NCBI RefSeq assembly: GCF_025564085.1
Contig: NZ_JAMGZJ010000076.1
Span: forward strand, 268,202-332,201
DNA: 64,000 bases
Direction of reading: 5' to 3'
Source: Silvania confinis
Lineage (GTDB): Bacteria; Pseudomonadota; Gammaproteobacteria; Enterobacterales; Enterobacteriaceae
Shown: in pieces, positions 1-10,618 of the stretch
How positions within the stretch are numbered: the first letter of the stretch is position 1
How the letters are laid out: every line of letters begins with the position of its first letter
Translations under genes and position numbers: made by a program
Notes under the pieces: model-generated
What the model saw: the letters and a program-made list of their open reading frames with translations, nothing else
What the model was told of the DNA's origin: nothing
Database searches by the model: none

Positions 1-161
1 CTAAGCCCCCTTTAGCACATTATTGTATAAATAAGTTTGCCATTTGACCTATGTACCGATTCCCGATAAGTTGGAAATCCGCTGGAAGCTTTCTGGATGA
101 GCAGCCTGCTCATCATATTTATGCAGTAATTGAGATTCCCTCTAGAAGCAAGTCCTCAAAC

Positions 162-190
162 TTGTTTGACCTGTGCGAAAAGGATATTAA
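162..190 (+). promoter_or_regulatory. Putative sigma-70 promoter of gltBD
   Basis: TTGTTT (162-167) and TATTAA (185-190) are separated by exactly 17 bases, which would start transcription near 197, just before the leader ORF at 214. The rest of 1-304 has no other gene that I can support. The gltBD promoter region of E. coli is known to bind Lrp, IHF and other regulators; I did not find an unambiguous site here. The call rests on hexamers and spacing only. Confidence 0.45.
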
Positions 191-213
191 GAGGGCGAAT
201 GCGAGGTACGCGT

Positions 214-303
214 ATGAAACGCAAACCCCGTCGCCGCGCTCTTTCTGTGCCTGTGCGTCACGGTCTGGAGGGGAGTCCCGCAGAGCCTGGGGAGGTTCAC
301 TGA
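214..303 (+). CDS. Putative 29-residue leader peptide upstream of gltB
   Basis: An ATG at 214 opens a 29-codon frame ending in TGA at 301-303. One base later, in another frame, comes the gltB ATG at 305. The peptide is strongly basic at its start (MKRKPRRRA) and ends in AEPGEVH. A GAGG lies 7 bases before its ATG. The gltB Shine-Dalgarno (GGGGAGG) is inside its last codons, so ribosomes finishing the leader would stop on top of the gltB start region, a layout typical of translational coupling. I recall that some older E. coli GltB annotations carried a similar N-terminal extension, which would mean the peptide is conserved, but I cannot check this. It might also be an untranslated frame. Confidence 0.45.
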   Translation: MKRKPRRRALSVPVRHGLEGSPAEPGEVH

Positions 304-304
304 T

Positions 305-3300
305 ATGTTGTACGATAAATCCCTTGAGAAGGATAACTGTGGTTTCGGCCTGATCGCCCACATAGAAGGCGAACCTAGCCACAAGGTAGTGCGTACCGCT
401 ATACACGCACTGGCCCGTATGCAGCACCGAGGTGCGATCCTCGCCGACGGCAAAACCGGCGACGGTTGCGGTCTGCTGCTGCAAAAACCCGATCGTTTCT
501 TTCGCATAGTTGCGGAAGAGCGCGGCTGGCGTTTAGCCAAAAACTACGCTGTCGGCATGCTGTTCCTGAATCAGGATCCTGAAAAAGCTGCCGCCTCACG
601 CCGCATCGTCGAAGAAGAACTTCAACGCGAGACTCTGTCTATTGTCGGCTGGCGCATTGTGCCTACCAACGAAGGTGTCCTCGGTGAAATCGCCCTCTCC
701 TCGCTGCCTCGTATCGAGCAAATTTTTGTTAACGCGCCCGCGGGCTGGCGTCCGCGTGATATGGAACGCCGCCTGTTCATCGCCCGTCGTCGCATTGAAA
801 AACGTTTACAGGAAGATAAAGAGTTCTACGTCTGTAGCCTCTCTAACCTGGTGAACATCTATAAAGGTCTGTGTATGCCGGCTGACCTGCCGCGCTTTTA
901 CCTGGACCTGGCGGACCTGCGTCTGGAATCGGCCATTTGCCTGTTCCACCAGCGCTTCTCCACCAACACCGTACCACGCTGGCCGCTGGCTCAGCCGTTC
1001 CGCTACCTGGCGCACAACGGCGAGATCAACACCATCACCGGTAACCGCCAGTGGGCACGCGCGCGTACCTATAAATTCCAGACGCCGTTGATTCCGGATC
1101 TGCACGATGCTGCGCCGTTTGTCAACGAAACGGGCTCCGACTCCAGCTCAATGGATAACATGCTGGAACTGCTGCTGGCCGGCGGGATGGATATCGTGCG
1201 TGCGATGCGCTTGCTTGTTCCGCCAGCCTGGCAGAACAACCCGGATATGGACCCGGATCTGCGTGCATTCTTCGACTTTAACTCCATGCACATGGAGCCG
1301 TGGGATGGCCCGGCCGGTATCGTCATGTCCGACGGTCGCTTTGCTGCCTGTAACCTCGACCGTAACGGCCTGCGCCCGGCGCGCTACGTTATCACCAAAG
1401 ACAAGCTGATCACCTGTGCCTCCGAAGTGGGGATCTGGGATTACCAGCCTGACGAAGTGGTTGAGAAAGGCCGCGTTGGACCTGGCGAACTGATGGTGAT
1501 CGATACCCGCGTCGGCCGCATCCTGCACTCTGCGGAAACCGACTACGATCTGAAGATCCGCCATCCGTACAAAGAGTGGATGGAGAAAAACGTCCGCCGT
1601 CTGGTGCCGTTCGAAGATCTGCCGGATCAGGACGTGGGCTGCCGCGAACTGGATGACGACACGCTCGCCAGCTTCCAGAAACAGTTTAACTACAGCGCAG
1701 AAGAGCTGGATTCCGTCATCCGTGTGCTGGGTGAAAACGGCCAGGAGGCGGTCGGCTCAATGGGTGACGATACCCCGTTTGCCGTGCTTTCCAGCCAGCC
1801 GCGCATCATTTACGACTACTTCCGCCAGCAGTTTGCGCAGGTGACCAACCCGCCAATCGATCCGCTGCGTGAAGCGCACGTGATGTCGCTCGCCACCAGC
1901 ATCGGCCGTGAGATGAACGTCTTCTGTGAAGCAGAAGGCCAGGCGCACCGCCTGAGCTTTAAGTCGCCGATCCTGCTGTACTCCGATTTTAAACAGCTGA
2001 CCACCATGACCGAGGAGCACTACCGCGCCGACACGCTCGATATTACGTTCGACGTGACCGAAGCGAACCTCGAAGACACGGTGCAAGCCTTGTGTGACAA
2101 AGCCGAGCAGATGGTGCGTGATGGCACGGTTCTGCTGGTGCTGTCCGACCGTAACATTGCTAAGAATCGCCTGCCGGTTCCGGCGCCAATGGCAGTCGGC
2201 GCGATCCAGACCCGTCTGGTCGATAAGAGCCTGCGCTGCGATGCCAACATCATTGTTGAAACTGCCAGCGCCCGCGACCCACACCACTTTGCGGTGCTGC
2301 TGGGCTTCGGCGCAACGGCCATCTACCCGTACCTGGCCTACGAAACGTTGGCCAAACTGGTCGACGGCCGCGTAATTGAAAAAGAGTACCGCGCGGTGAT
2401 GCTGAACTACCGTAACGGCATCAACAAAGGCCTGTACAAGATCATGTCCAAAATGGGCATCTCGACCATTGCCTCTTATCGCTGCTCGAAGCTGTTCGAA
2501 GCCGTGGGTCTGCACGATGATGTCGCCGACCTGTGCTTCCAGGGCGTGATCAGCCGTATCGGCGGAGCGGGCTTTAGCGACTTCCAGCAGGATCTGCTCA
2601 ACCTCTCTAAACGCGCCTGGCTGGCACGCAAGCCGCTGGATCAGGGCGGACAGCTGAAGTACGTTCACGGTGGCGAATACCACGCCTATAACCCGGACGT
2701 GGTGCAAACGCTGCAGCAGGCTGTGCAGAGCGGCGAGTACAGCGATTATCAGCAGTATGCGAAGCTGGTCAACGAACGTCCGGTGGCCACGCTGCGCGAT
2801 CTGCTGGCAGTGAACCCCGGCGGCGAAACGGTCAATATCCACGATGTGGAACCAGCCAGCGAGCTGTTCAAACGCTTTGATACCGCCGCGATGTCTATCG
2901 GCGCACTGAGCCCGGAAGCCCACGAAGCGCTGGCTGAAGCGATGAACAGCATCGGCGGCAACTCGAACTCCGGCGAAGGCGGCGAAGATCCGGCGCGCTA
3001 CGGCACCAATAAAGTATCGCGTATCAAGCAGGTTGCTTCCGGCCGCTTTGGTGTGACGCCAGCCTATCTGGTCAACGCCGACGTGATTCAGATTAAAGTC
3101 GCCCAAGGTGCAAAACCTGGCGAAGGCGGTCAGTTACCGGGTGATAAGGTCACCCCGTACATCGCCAAACTGCGCTATTCGGTACCGGGCGTGACGCTGA
3201 TCTCCCCGCCGCCGCACCACGATATTTACTCTATCGAGGATCTGGCGCAGCTGATTTTCGACCTGAAACAGGTCAACCCGAAAGCGCTGATTTCTGTGAA

Positions 3301-4765
3301 ACTGGTCTCCGAACCGGGCGTGGGCACCATCGCTACCGGGGTGGCAAAAGCCTATGCAGATCTGATCACCATCGCCGGTTACGACGGCGGCACCGGTGCG
3401 AGCCCGCTCTCGTCGGTAAAATACGCGGGCTGTCCGTGGGAACTGGGCCTGGTGGAAACCCAGCAGGCACTGGTCGCCAACGGTCTGCGTCACAAGATCC
3501 GTCTGCAGGTAGATGGCGGTCTGAAAACCGGCCTCGATATCATTAAAGCGGCGATTCTGGGTGCAGAAAGCTTTGGCTTTGGCACCGGTCCGATGGTGGC
3601 GCTGGGTTGTAAATACCTGCGTATTTGTCACCTGAACAACTGCGCAACCGGTGTTGCAACCCAGGACGAAAAACTGCGTAAGAACCACTACCACGGCCTG
3701 CCGTTCAAAGTGACTAACTACTTTGACTTCATCGCCCGCGAAACCCGCGAGCTGATGGCGCAGCTGGGCGTCACGCGTCTGGTGGATCTTATCGGTCGTA
3801 CCGACCTGCTGAAAGAGCTGGAAGGCTTTACCGCCAAGCAGCAGAAGCTGGAGCTGTCCCGACTGCTGGAAACCGCCGAGCCGCATCCAGGCAAAGCCGT
3901 TTACTGCACCGAGAAAAACCCGCCGTTTGACAATGGCGTGTTGAATGCCCAGCTATTGCAGCAGGCAAAAGCGTATGTCGATGACAAGCAGAGCAAAACC
4001 TTCTGGTTTGATATCCGCAACACCGACCGTTCCGTTGGCGCAACGCTCTCGGGCTACATTGCCCAAACGCACGGTGACCAGGGCCTGGCAGCCGATCCGA
4101 TTACCGCTCACTTCAGCGGCACCGCAGGCCAGAGCTTTGGCGTGTGGAATGCCGGCGGCGTGGAGCTGTATCTGACCGGCGATGCAAACGACTATGTCGG
4201 CAAAGGCATGGCGGGCGGTCTGCTGGCGGTACGTCCTCCGGTGGGCTCAGCCTTCCGCAGCTGTGATGCGAGCATCATCGGCAACACCTGTCTGTACGGT
4301 GCGACCGGTGGTCGTCTGTTTGCCGCAGGGCGTGCGGGTGAGCGTTTCGCGGTGCGTAACTCCGGTGCAATTACCGTAGTGGAAGGTATCGGCGACAACG
4401 GTTGTGAATACATGACCGGCGGAATTGTCTGCGTGCTGGGCAAAACCGGGGTTAACTTCGGTGCCGGTATGACGGGCGGCTTCGCCTACGTACTGGACGA
4501 AAGCGGCGACTTCCGCAAGCGTGTGAACCCGGAACTGGTGGAAGTGCTGGATGTTGAAACCCTGGCGATCCACGAAGAGCATCTGCGCGGCCTGATTACC
4601 GAGCACGTGCATCATACCGGTTCTTCGCGTGGCGAAGAGATCCTGGCCAACTGGCCGGCGTTCTCCTCGAAATTCGCGCTGGTTAAACCAAAGTCCAGCG
4701 ATGTTAAAGCCCTGTTGGGTCACCGTAGTCGTAGCGCAGCAGAGCTGCGTGTGCAGGCGCAGTAA
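305..4765 (+). CDS. gltB: Glutamate synthase (NADPH) large subunit
   Basis: This is the large (alpha) subunit of NADPH glutamate synthase (GOGAT), which uses glutamine-derived ammonia to convert 2-oxoglutarate to glutamate in the cytoplasm. The 1486 residues match the E. coli protein nearly end to end. The start [15 protein letters not shown] places the nucleophilic Cys at residue 12; family members remove an 11-residue propeptide to expose it. The order is an N-terminal class II glutamine amidotransferase domain, a central domain, an FMN-binding synthase domain ([13 protein letters not shown], near residue 885) with cysteines for the 3Fe-4S cluster (CHLNNCATG), and a C-terminal beta-helix with glycine-rich repeats. 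The next gene, gltD, starts 9 bases downstream with AGGA before it, so the two form an operon. Confidence 0.98.
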   Translation: MLYDKSLEKDNCGFGLIAHIEGEPSHKVVRTAIHALARMQHRGAILADGKTGDGCGLLLQKPDRFFRIVAEERGWRLAKNYAVGMLFLNQDPEKAAASRRIVEEELQRETLSIVGWRIVPTNEGVLGEIALSSLPRIEQIFVNAPAGWRPRDMERRLFIARRRIEKRLQEDKEFYVCSLSNLVNIYKGLCMPADLPRFYLDLADLRLESAICLFHQRFSTNTVPRWPLAQPFRYLAHNGEINTITGNRQWARARTYKFQTPLIPDLHDAAPFVNETGSDSSSMDNMLELLLAGGMDIVRAMRLLVPPAWQNNPDMDPDLRAFFDFNSMHMEPWDGPAGIVMSDGRFAACNLDRNGLRPARYVITKDKLITCASEVGIWDYQPDEVVEKGRVGPGELMVIDTRVGRILHSAETDYDLKIRHPYKEWMEKNVRRLVPFEDLPDQDVGCRELDDDTLASFQKQFNYSAEELDSVIRVLGENGQEAVGSMGDDTPFAVLSSQPRIIYDYFRQQFAQVTNPPIDPLREAHVMSLATSIGREMNVFCEAEGQAHRLSFKSPILLYSDFKQLTTMTEEHYRADTLDITFDVTEANLEDTVQALCDKAEQMVRDGTVLLVLSDRNIAKNRLPVPAPMAVGAIQTRLVDKSLRCDANIIVETASARDPHHFAVLLGFGATAIYPYLAYETLAKLVDGRVIEKEYRAVMLNYRNGINKGLYKIMSKMGISTIASYRCSKLFEAVGLHDDVADLCFQGVISRIGGAGFSDFQQDLLNLSKRAWLARKPLDQGGQLKYVHGGEYHAYNPDVVQTLQQAVQSGEYSDYQQYAKLVNERPVATLRDLLAVNPGGETVNIHDVEPASELFKRFDTAAMSIGALSPEAHEALAEAMNSIGGNSNSGEGGEDPARYGTNKVSRIKQVASGRFGVTPAYLVNADVIQIKVAQGAKPGEGGQLPGDKVTPYIAKLRYSVPGVTLISPPPHHDIYSIEDLAQLIFDLKQVNPKALISVKLVSEPGVGTIATGVAKAYADLITIAGYDGGTGASPLSSVKYAGCPWELGLVETQQALVANGLRHKIRLQVDGGLKTGLDIIKAAILGAESFGFGTGPMVALGCKYLRICHLNNCATGVATQDEKLRKNHYHGLPFKVTNYFDFIARETRELMAQLGVTRLVDLIGRTDLLKELEGFTAKQQKLELSRLLETAEPHPGKAVYCTEKNPPFDNGVLNAQLLQQAKAYVDDKQSKTFWFDIRNTDRSVGATLSGYIAQTHGDQGLAADPITAHFSGTAGQSFGVWNAGGVELYLTGDANDYVGKGMAGGLLAVRPPVGSAFRSCDASIIGNTCLYGATGGRLFAAGRAGERFAVRNSGAITVVEGIGDNGCEYMTGGIVCVLGKTGVNFGAGMTGGFAYVLDESGDFRKRVNPELVEVLDVETLAIHEEHLRGLITEHVHHTGSSRGEEILANWPAFSSKFALVKPKSSDVKALLGHRSRSAAELRVQAQ

Positions 4766-6193
<1,428 letters not shown>

Positions 6194-6200
6194 TGCTGTG

Positions 6201-6224
6201 CCTGCGGATCCTTGGATCCGCAGG
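6201..6224. terminator. Perfect hairpin between convergent gltD and the fimbrial operon
   Basis: CCTGCGGATCC (6201-6211) is followed by TT and then its exact complement GGATCCGCAGG (6214-6224). The 11-bp stem sits 7 bases after the gltD stop and 8 bases from the end of the opposing fimbrial operon, so it can serve both transcripts. There is no T tract on either strand, so it may act as an RNA 3'-end stabiliser or a Rho-assisted site rather than a classical terminator. Confidence 0.45.
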
Positions 6225-6232
6225 CCTGCTCA

Positions 6233-6930
6233 TCAGAGATAAACCAGGCTAATCACCGCACTTCCATCTAAATTTATCGTCTGGCTGCGCCCGATATCAG
6301 GCGATACAGCGGCACTGACTTGTAACGGTACAGTCGCACTCGTTATCGGCTGTGGTTCCGCTTTCCCTTTTTTAACAAAGGTGTAGAAGTAGTCCTCATT
6401 CGCAGGCAGCGGCAGCAGCGACGCTATTTCCCAGGGACCATTTTTACTGGCCGCCCCCCCCATATCCACACTGACTGCTCCCCGTCGATTGCCGTTACTT
6501 TGTCAGCAATAATCTGTATCGCATAGCTGCCAATCGGTTTCTTGTCGGCACCAACGCCAAGCCCAAAAAGCCTCGCCTTGTCGCTAACATATCCGCCGCC
6601 GTTAATCTGAAAACGCGCCCCCTCGGTGCCGCGATCGTCTATACCGGATATCACTGAGCTTGCTCGCGAATCTCTGGCGGTGATGGCAATACCCGTCGCG
6701 GACTCACACTGGATGGATAAGGTGATATCTCGTGTCCCAATCTGGGTAAACGTCCTGGTCGATAATGCCGCAACGCGGCTGGTGCCGTAATCCGCAATGC
6801 CGTTATGGCTTAAGGTCGGGGTACAGGCCGCAGCCTGTACAGAAACGTCAAAATCGATGCTGACTGAATCGCTGGCCCAGGCCGGCATGCAAAGCAGAAG
6901 GCTGGATAAAACGGTGACGGTGTATCTCAT
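6233..6930 (-). pseudogene. Frameshifted DUF1120-type fimbrial subunit (possible phase-variable gene)
   Basis: This is the last gene of the fimbrial operon, a secreted DUF1120 (GltF/YhcF-like) pilin or tip subunit read in two frames. The first part begins at 6930 (MRYTVTVLSSLLLCMPAWAS, a signal peptide), overlapping the stop of the preceding gene as ATGA, and runs through the conserved ADYG and SIQCES motifs before stopping at 6424 after 168 residues. The remainder, ending in the family's usual NLDGSAVISLVYL, continues in another frame from about 6469 to 6233. The switch lies at a run of eight Gs (coding strand). Nine Gs would give one 232-residue protein, close to the 239-residue paralogue at 10619-11338. 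It may be a true frameshift, an OFF phase of a slipping tract, ribosomal -1 slippage on GGGGGG, or a sequencing error. Confidence 0.75.
6454..6461 (-). repeat. Homopolymer G8 tract inside the fimbrial subunit gene
   Basis: Eight consecutive Cs on the + strand (eight Gs in the coding strand) sit exactly where the reading frame breaks. The coding strand reads TGG GGG GGG CGG. Adding one G gives TGG GGG GGG GCG GCC AGT and restores the conserved C-terminal part; removing one leads to an early stop. Such tracts are classic sites of slipped-strand length change and also of sequencing error. Confidence 0.85.
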
Positions 6931-7457
6931 TGTGCATCAACCTTAACGTGCAAATTCCCGCGATACGTCATTTTCTCTGTGATTGCTTCGTTTCTGAAAC
7001 GCGCGCCAACTGCAACGGTAAGTGAAATATGCTTACCCCGAACCTCATTCCCACTGACAAACGCGATGCCTTCATTCAGGATGATGAGGGCCAGCGGACT
7101 GCCAGATGAAGAGAGCACGCTATCTGCTGAACGCACCGGTGCCAGCTGTACCTCACGCTCGTCAACCGTTGCTTTCATGGCAGTGAACGTCATTTGGCCC
7201 TGAGAGCCAAATGCAAAGGTATTGCTGTGGGTTAGCGTGCTGTTGAACAACAGACGCACGCGCTGCGGTTCATCACAGTTAACATTGAACTGCAAATATT
7301 TTTCCGGCAGTTCAACAGGTTTACTCCCCGCCGCCTGGCGTTCTGCGGCACTCACCGAGCCATAGGAAACAGATTGCTGGCTGGCGATTAGTCGGCATTC
7401 ACTGTTAACGCTGAACGAGAAGGTGAGCATCATCAGCAGGGAGAGTGGATATTTCAT
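6927..7457 (-). CDS. Putative minor fimbrial subunit
   Basis: A small secreted protein encoded between usher and terminal subunit, the position held by yhcE in the E. coli yhc cluster. I chose the ATG at 7457 (MKYPLSLLMMLTF, 176 residues): it overlaps the usher stop as ATGA and has AGGAG seven bases upstream, while the ATG two codons earlier is only one base from that AGGAG. The signal peptide ends around NSE/C. Two cysteines, one just after the signal peptide and one at NVNCDEP, could form the disulfide common in pilins. No catalytic motif is visible. Its role as adaptor or minor subunit is inferred from position, secretion signal and size. Confidence 0.7.
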   Translation of the reverse strand: MKYPLSLLMMLTFSFSVNSECRLIASQQSVSYGSVSAAERQAAGSKPVELPEKYLQFNVNCDEPQRVRLLFNSTLTHSNTFAFGSQGQMTFTAMKATVDEREVQLAPVRSADSVLSSSGSPLALIILNEGIAFVSGNEVRGKHISLTVAVGARFRNEAITEKMTYRGNLHVKVDAQ

Positions 7458-9835
7458 TGGCATACTCCTTTTGCGCTCTCATAAAACGATGCTGCGGCAA
7501 CATCTGCAACCTCGGGCAGCGACAACGTCAGGCGGCACGTTCCCTTCTCAAGCATGGCAATAAGGGTCTTCTGCCCTTCGACATCATTAAGGAAGATCAC
7601 CCCGTCATCGACAGAGGTTGTCAGGTAGTTACCTGCGGTATCGGTTATCGCCACGCCTTTAGGCAGGGCTTGTCCATTGCTCAGGGTGACATTCAGCAGT
7701 ACGCGACGCTGAGTGAGCACGCCAAAATGCACGCGCCCGACGGAGCCTTTCCCTTGTTTAAGCATTCGGGTACCGTTTCCGATATCCATATTTTTAGGTA
7801 ATGTCTCGGTGCTGATTTCCACACGCGAGTTTTTCCACGCATCCACAGCCGGGATAACCGCCTGGCCGCTAAAATCAGTCCAGGTTGGGCCCTGCGGGGT
7901 ATCAAGACGCACCCCCGCAACAGGTTTATCGAGCTGTGCAATCGCAAACGTCTCGCGCACCGCCAGGGGCGATAACGTCACACCACTGCCGTGCGCGACC
8001 ACTCCTCCCTGCAATGTGCCTGAGTAACTGTTCCTGCGAGAGCCGCTGGTGCTGGCATTCGCGCTGAGCTGGGCATAATGCAAATTCGTGTTAATTCCTG
8101 CCGAAACGTTATTCTGCCGCTCTTGCGCATCACGCTCCGTGCCAAGACTGTAGCTGGTGTCTTCCGTTAACTGGCCCCTCGTGGTTAAACCGTAACGATC
8201 CTGGCCTTTTTTCCGTTGGGACCAGGCATTGATGTTATGACGTCCCAATGGAATGGAAATATTGACGTAAAGGGTGTCTTCGCTTTTCTGGGTTGAGCTT
8301 CCGTTATTGAGCTGCCGCTGCCAGTTGGCAGACAAAGAGAAGTTATCAAAACTTTTACCCCAGTTAACTGAGACGAAACGCGCGCGATCGTCCCGGTTAT
8401 AGGCTCGGGTTTCATAGAGCGTGGCACTCATCGTTCCTGCCAAGGCGTTACCCCAGCCGATGCCGAGAGAATATTCATACTTATTCCGATCGAGAGCATC
8501 ACCATCAATCGTCTGTGTAAAATCACGATAATTCAGTGTTTTCTTGATAACCGACGCCGTTAGCGCCATATCCATAGGAAGCGACGTGCTAGCGGTAAGT
8601 TGATATTTTTGTCCCTGCAACGCGTTGCTGCGATCAACCGACTGGTTAGCTTGTAGCGTGAGTATTGTTCGCGGAAGCAGCGTTGAGTCCAGACTCAGGC
8701 CGATCCCCTGGTAGCCATCGGCAACGAGGATCCCCCCGCTGGCATTGTGTGAAGGCGCAATCCGCCAGCCGCCAGAGGCACTCACCACCCAGGGTCTCCT
8801 GGCATAGTTATCGCTGACGCGGCCAGCGGAAATATAATATCCCGCTGGCGAGCCCGGGTTTCTGGCATAAAGCGTTGCAGGCACGACAAAGCTGCGCTGA
8901 GTCCCGTCAGTCTCTTGAACGGTAACATTCAGATCGCTGGATGAATTACGCAGCGGAATATCGGTCAGGGTAAATGGCCCAGCAGGGACCAGCGTGGAAT
9001 AGACCAGAATGCCCTGCTGGCGGATCTCGACCCGCGCCTGAGCGGTGCTGGCGATCCCTGTCACCTGCACGGCAACTGCAGACTCAGAAAGCGCATCTTC
9101 CGGAGCCAGTTCTATACCGTAGATGCTGCTTCCTTCCAGCAAACGGTTGTTCAGGCTGACCTCTCCCGCCTTCATCGTGGTTTTCCACTTCATCAGGGTA
9201 TGTTGCAGATAATTTTGTGAGTTCTGACTGGAGTATTTCCCCTGACTATTACTTATTAACTGATGGGAGCGAAAAAGCCAGTCGTTAATATTAAGGCCAC
9301 CATCCAGCATCAATTGCGAATAGTCGGAATGCCCACCTTCGTAGTTATTACGTGAGGTCAGGAATGTGTAATTAAACAGGCCAGCTGTGCCACCAGAATT
9401 AAAGTCACCCATATCAAGCTGCTGTTTTTCAAGCTGCTCATGAGGAAGTACTAACTGAATTAACTCCTGAGCGGGTACTAAGGTAATAATGGTGCCGGGA
9501 TATTCCGATTCATAGTCATAGCAGCCATCCTGATAGCGATCAGGGAGCCGAATTTTGGCCTGTTCCATAAAGGTCTTATCAATGCACAGTTGACCAGACT
9601 CGTTGAAAGTCGCAATGACAGAACCTACAGCATCGCCGTTGATAGTAAGCGATACAGACCGTTTGCCGGGCAGAAACCGGGCTTCACGGGCGAAATAGCC
9701 AGCCACCTCAGGATCCATCCCTAAAGACTTAAGCGTTTCGCGGTCAAATTCAATTGGCGTTTCGGTATTATCCGCTCTGACCATCTGCGAACAACCCAGG
9801 CTAATAACGCAGGCTAACAGAGTTTTCCTGAGCAT
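7454..9835 (-). CDS. Outer membrane fimbrial usher, FimD/PapC family (YhcD-like)
   Basis: A 793-residue usher that forms the outer-membrane pore through which chaperone-bound subunits are polymerised. A signal peptide (MLRKTLLACVISLGCSQMVRA) is followed by an N-terminal periplasmic domain, a long beta-barrel rich in alternating aromatic and Ser/Asn segments, an embedded plug region, and C-terminal domains ending with a cysteine pair (CRLTLS and GVCQ). The length equals that recalled for E. coli YhcD. It lies 26 bases after the chaperone gene and overlaps the next gene by four bases, so the usher and the two downstream subunits are translationally linked. The reading frame is intact, so assembly could work even if the last subunit is off. 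Confidence 0.93.
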   Translation of the reverse strand: MLRKTLLACVISLGCSQMVRADNTETPIEFDRETLKSLGMDPEVAGYFAREARFLPGKRSVSLTINGDAVGSVIATFNESGQLCIDKTFMEQAKIRLPDRYQDGCYDYESEYPGTIITLVPAQELIQLVLPHEQLEKQQLDMGDFNSGGTAGLFNYTFLTSRNNYEGGHSDYSQLMLDGGLNINDWLFRSHQLISNSQGKYSSQNSQNYLQHTLMKWKTTMKAGEVSLNNRLLEGSSIYGIELAPEDALSESAVAVQVTGIASTAQARVEIRQQGILVYSTLVPAGPFTLTDIPLRNSSSDLNVTVQETDGTQRSFVVPATLYARNPGSPAGYYISAGRVSDNYARRPWVVSASGGWRIAPSHNASGGILVADGYQGIGLSLDSTLLPRTILTLQANQSVDRSNALQGQKYQLTASTSLPMDMALTASVIKKTLNYRDFTQTIDGDALDRNKYEYSLGIGWGNALAGTMSATLYETRAYNRDDRARFVSVNWGKSFDNFSLSANWQRQLNNGSSTQKSEDTLYVNISIPLGRHNINAWSQRKKGQDRYGLTTRGQLTEDTSYSLGTERDAQERQNNVSAGINTNLHYAQLSANASTSGSRRNSYSGTLQGGVVAHGSGVTLSPLAVRETFAIAQLDKPVAGVRLDTPQGPTWTDFSGQAVIPAVDAWKNSRVEISTETLPKNMDIGNGTRMLKQGKGSVGRVHFGVLTQRRVLLNVTLSNGQALPKGVAITDTAGNYLTTSVDDGVIFLNDVEGQKTLIAMLEKGTCRLTLSLPEVADVAAASFYESAKGVCQ

Positions 9836-9861
9836 AAATGTTCATCCTTGAACAGTTCTTC

Positions 9862-10533
9862 TTACTGAATTGTTGCGACGAAGCGCTCTCCTTTATAGCC
9901 ATATCGGCTAGCCGGGTAAAACTCTATCTGCGTATCGTTGGACGCAGGTAATTTCACCGTAAAGCTCGCTCCTGGCAGCAAAAATGTTTGCTTAAGCACT
10001 CCCCCTTTCCCTGAGGGTAATGCTGTAAACGACGCAACCATACGCACAACATATTTGCTGGGATTACTGACTTCAAGCTGATCGCCTTTTTTCCGCCAGG
10101 TAAGCTGTTTCCATGGCATTAAATCTTCGGCGAGACCAGCAGGATGGATGATGACGGGGAGATCCTGACGAATGGTGACTTTAAGTTCATTGCCTCCCTG
10201 CCCTTTAGGAGGGATGCCTTCGAAAGTGACGCGTTTAAGTTCTTCCTGCAGCAACGGCTTATCTGTCTGGAGCATAAAACGCACACGCTGCGTTTGTCCG
10301 GGTTCGACACGAACCACGGGCTGAGTCACTAATAAGCGAACAGACTTATTGCTACCGGCTACATCAACAATTTTCGTATAAAGCAAGGATGGATAATTAT
10401 CAGTATTGATCACATTCATCCCCGCCTCACCTTTGCTTTCATTCACCAGCAACACGGATGTCTCAGGCTGCATTCCATTGGCAAGACATTGGGTTGATAT
10501 AACAGAGAGGAACAGCAAAATATTTCTTCTCAT
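9862..10533 (-). CDS. Periplasmic fimbrial chaperone, PapD/FimC family (YhcA-like)
   Basis: A 223-residue chaperone that completes the incomplete immunoglobulin fold of pilin subunits in the periplasm and delivers them to the usher. The signal peptide ends near CLA/NG. The G1-like strand motif VTQPVVRVEPGQTQRVRF, with the proline-rich and basic residues typical of the family, is present around residue 70. The second immunoglobulin domain follows (SNPSKYVVRM, near residue 155). An AAGGA precedes the ATG by nine bases. It is the second gene of the operon, separated from the major subunit by a terminator-like hairpin that probably lowers its expression relative to the subunit. Confidence 0.92.
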   Translation of the reverse strand: MRRNILLFLSVISTQCLANGMQPETSVLLVNESKGEAGMNVINTDNYPSLLYTKIVDVAGSNKSVRLLVTQPVVRVEPGQTQRVRFMLQTDKPLLQEELKRVTFEGIPPKGQGGNELKVTIRQDLPVIIHPAGLAEDLMPWKQLTWRKKGDQLEVSNPSKYVVRMVASFTALPSGKGGVLKQTFLLPGASFTVKLPASNDTQIEFYPASRYGYKGERFVATIQ

Positions 10534-10563
10534 AAAACATATTCCTTATGTTTTATATAATAG

Positions 10564-10599
10564 AAAAAAGACCCAATTTAAAACTAATGATTGGGTCTT
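10564..10599 (-). terminator. Intra-operon terminator/attenuator after the major subunit gene
   Basis: On the - strand AAGACCCAAT is followed by a 12-base loop and ATTGGGTCTT, running directly into a T tract (complement of 10564-10569). It lies 19 bases after the stop of the first subunit gene and 31 bases before the chaperone start. In a fimbrial operon such partial terminators let the major subunit be made in excess over chaperone and usher; here that is inferred from position. Confidence 0.8.
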
Positions 10600-10618
10600 A
10601 ATTATTAACGGTAACTAA

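Noticed and set aside
1757..3106. A 449-codon open frame on the - strand inside gltB
   Set aside because: It is antisense to a highly conserved gene, lacks a ribosome-binding site and has the His/Gln/Val-rich composition of a shadow frame in GC-rich coding DNA.
6424..6930. Calling the two pieces of the terminal fimbrial gene two separate proteins
   Set aside because: The second piece starts inside the first with no ribosome-binding site, and together they match one DUF1120 protein.
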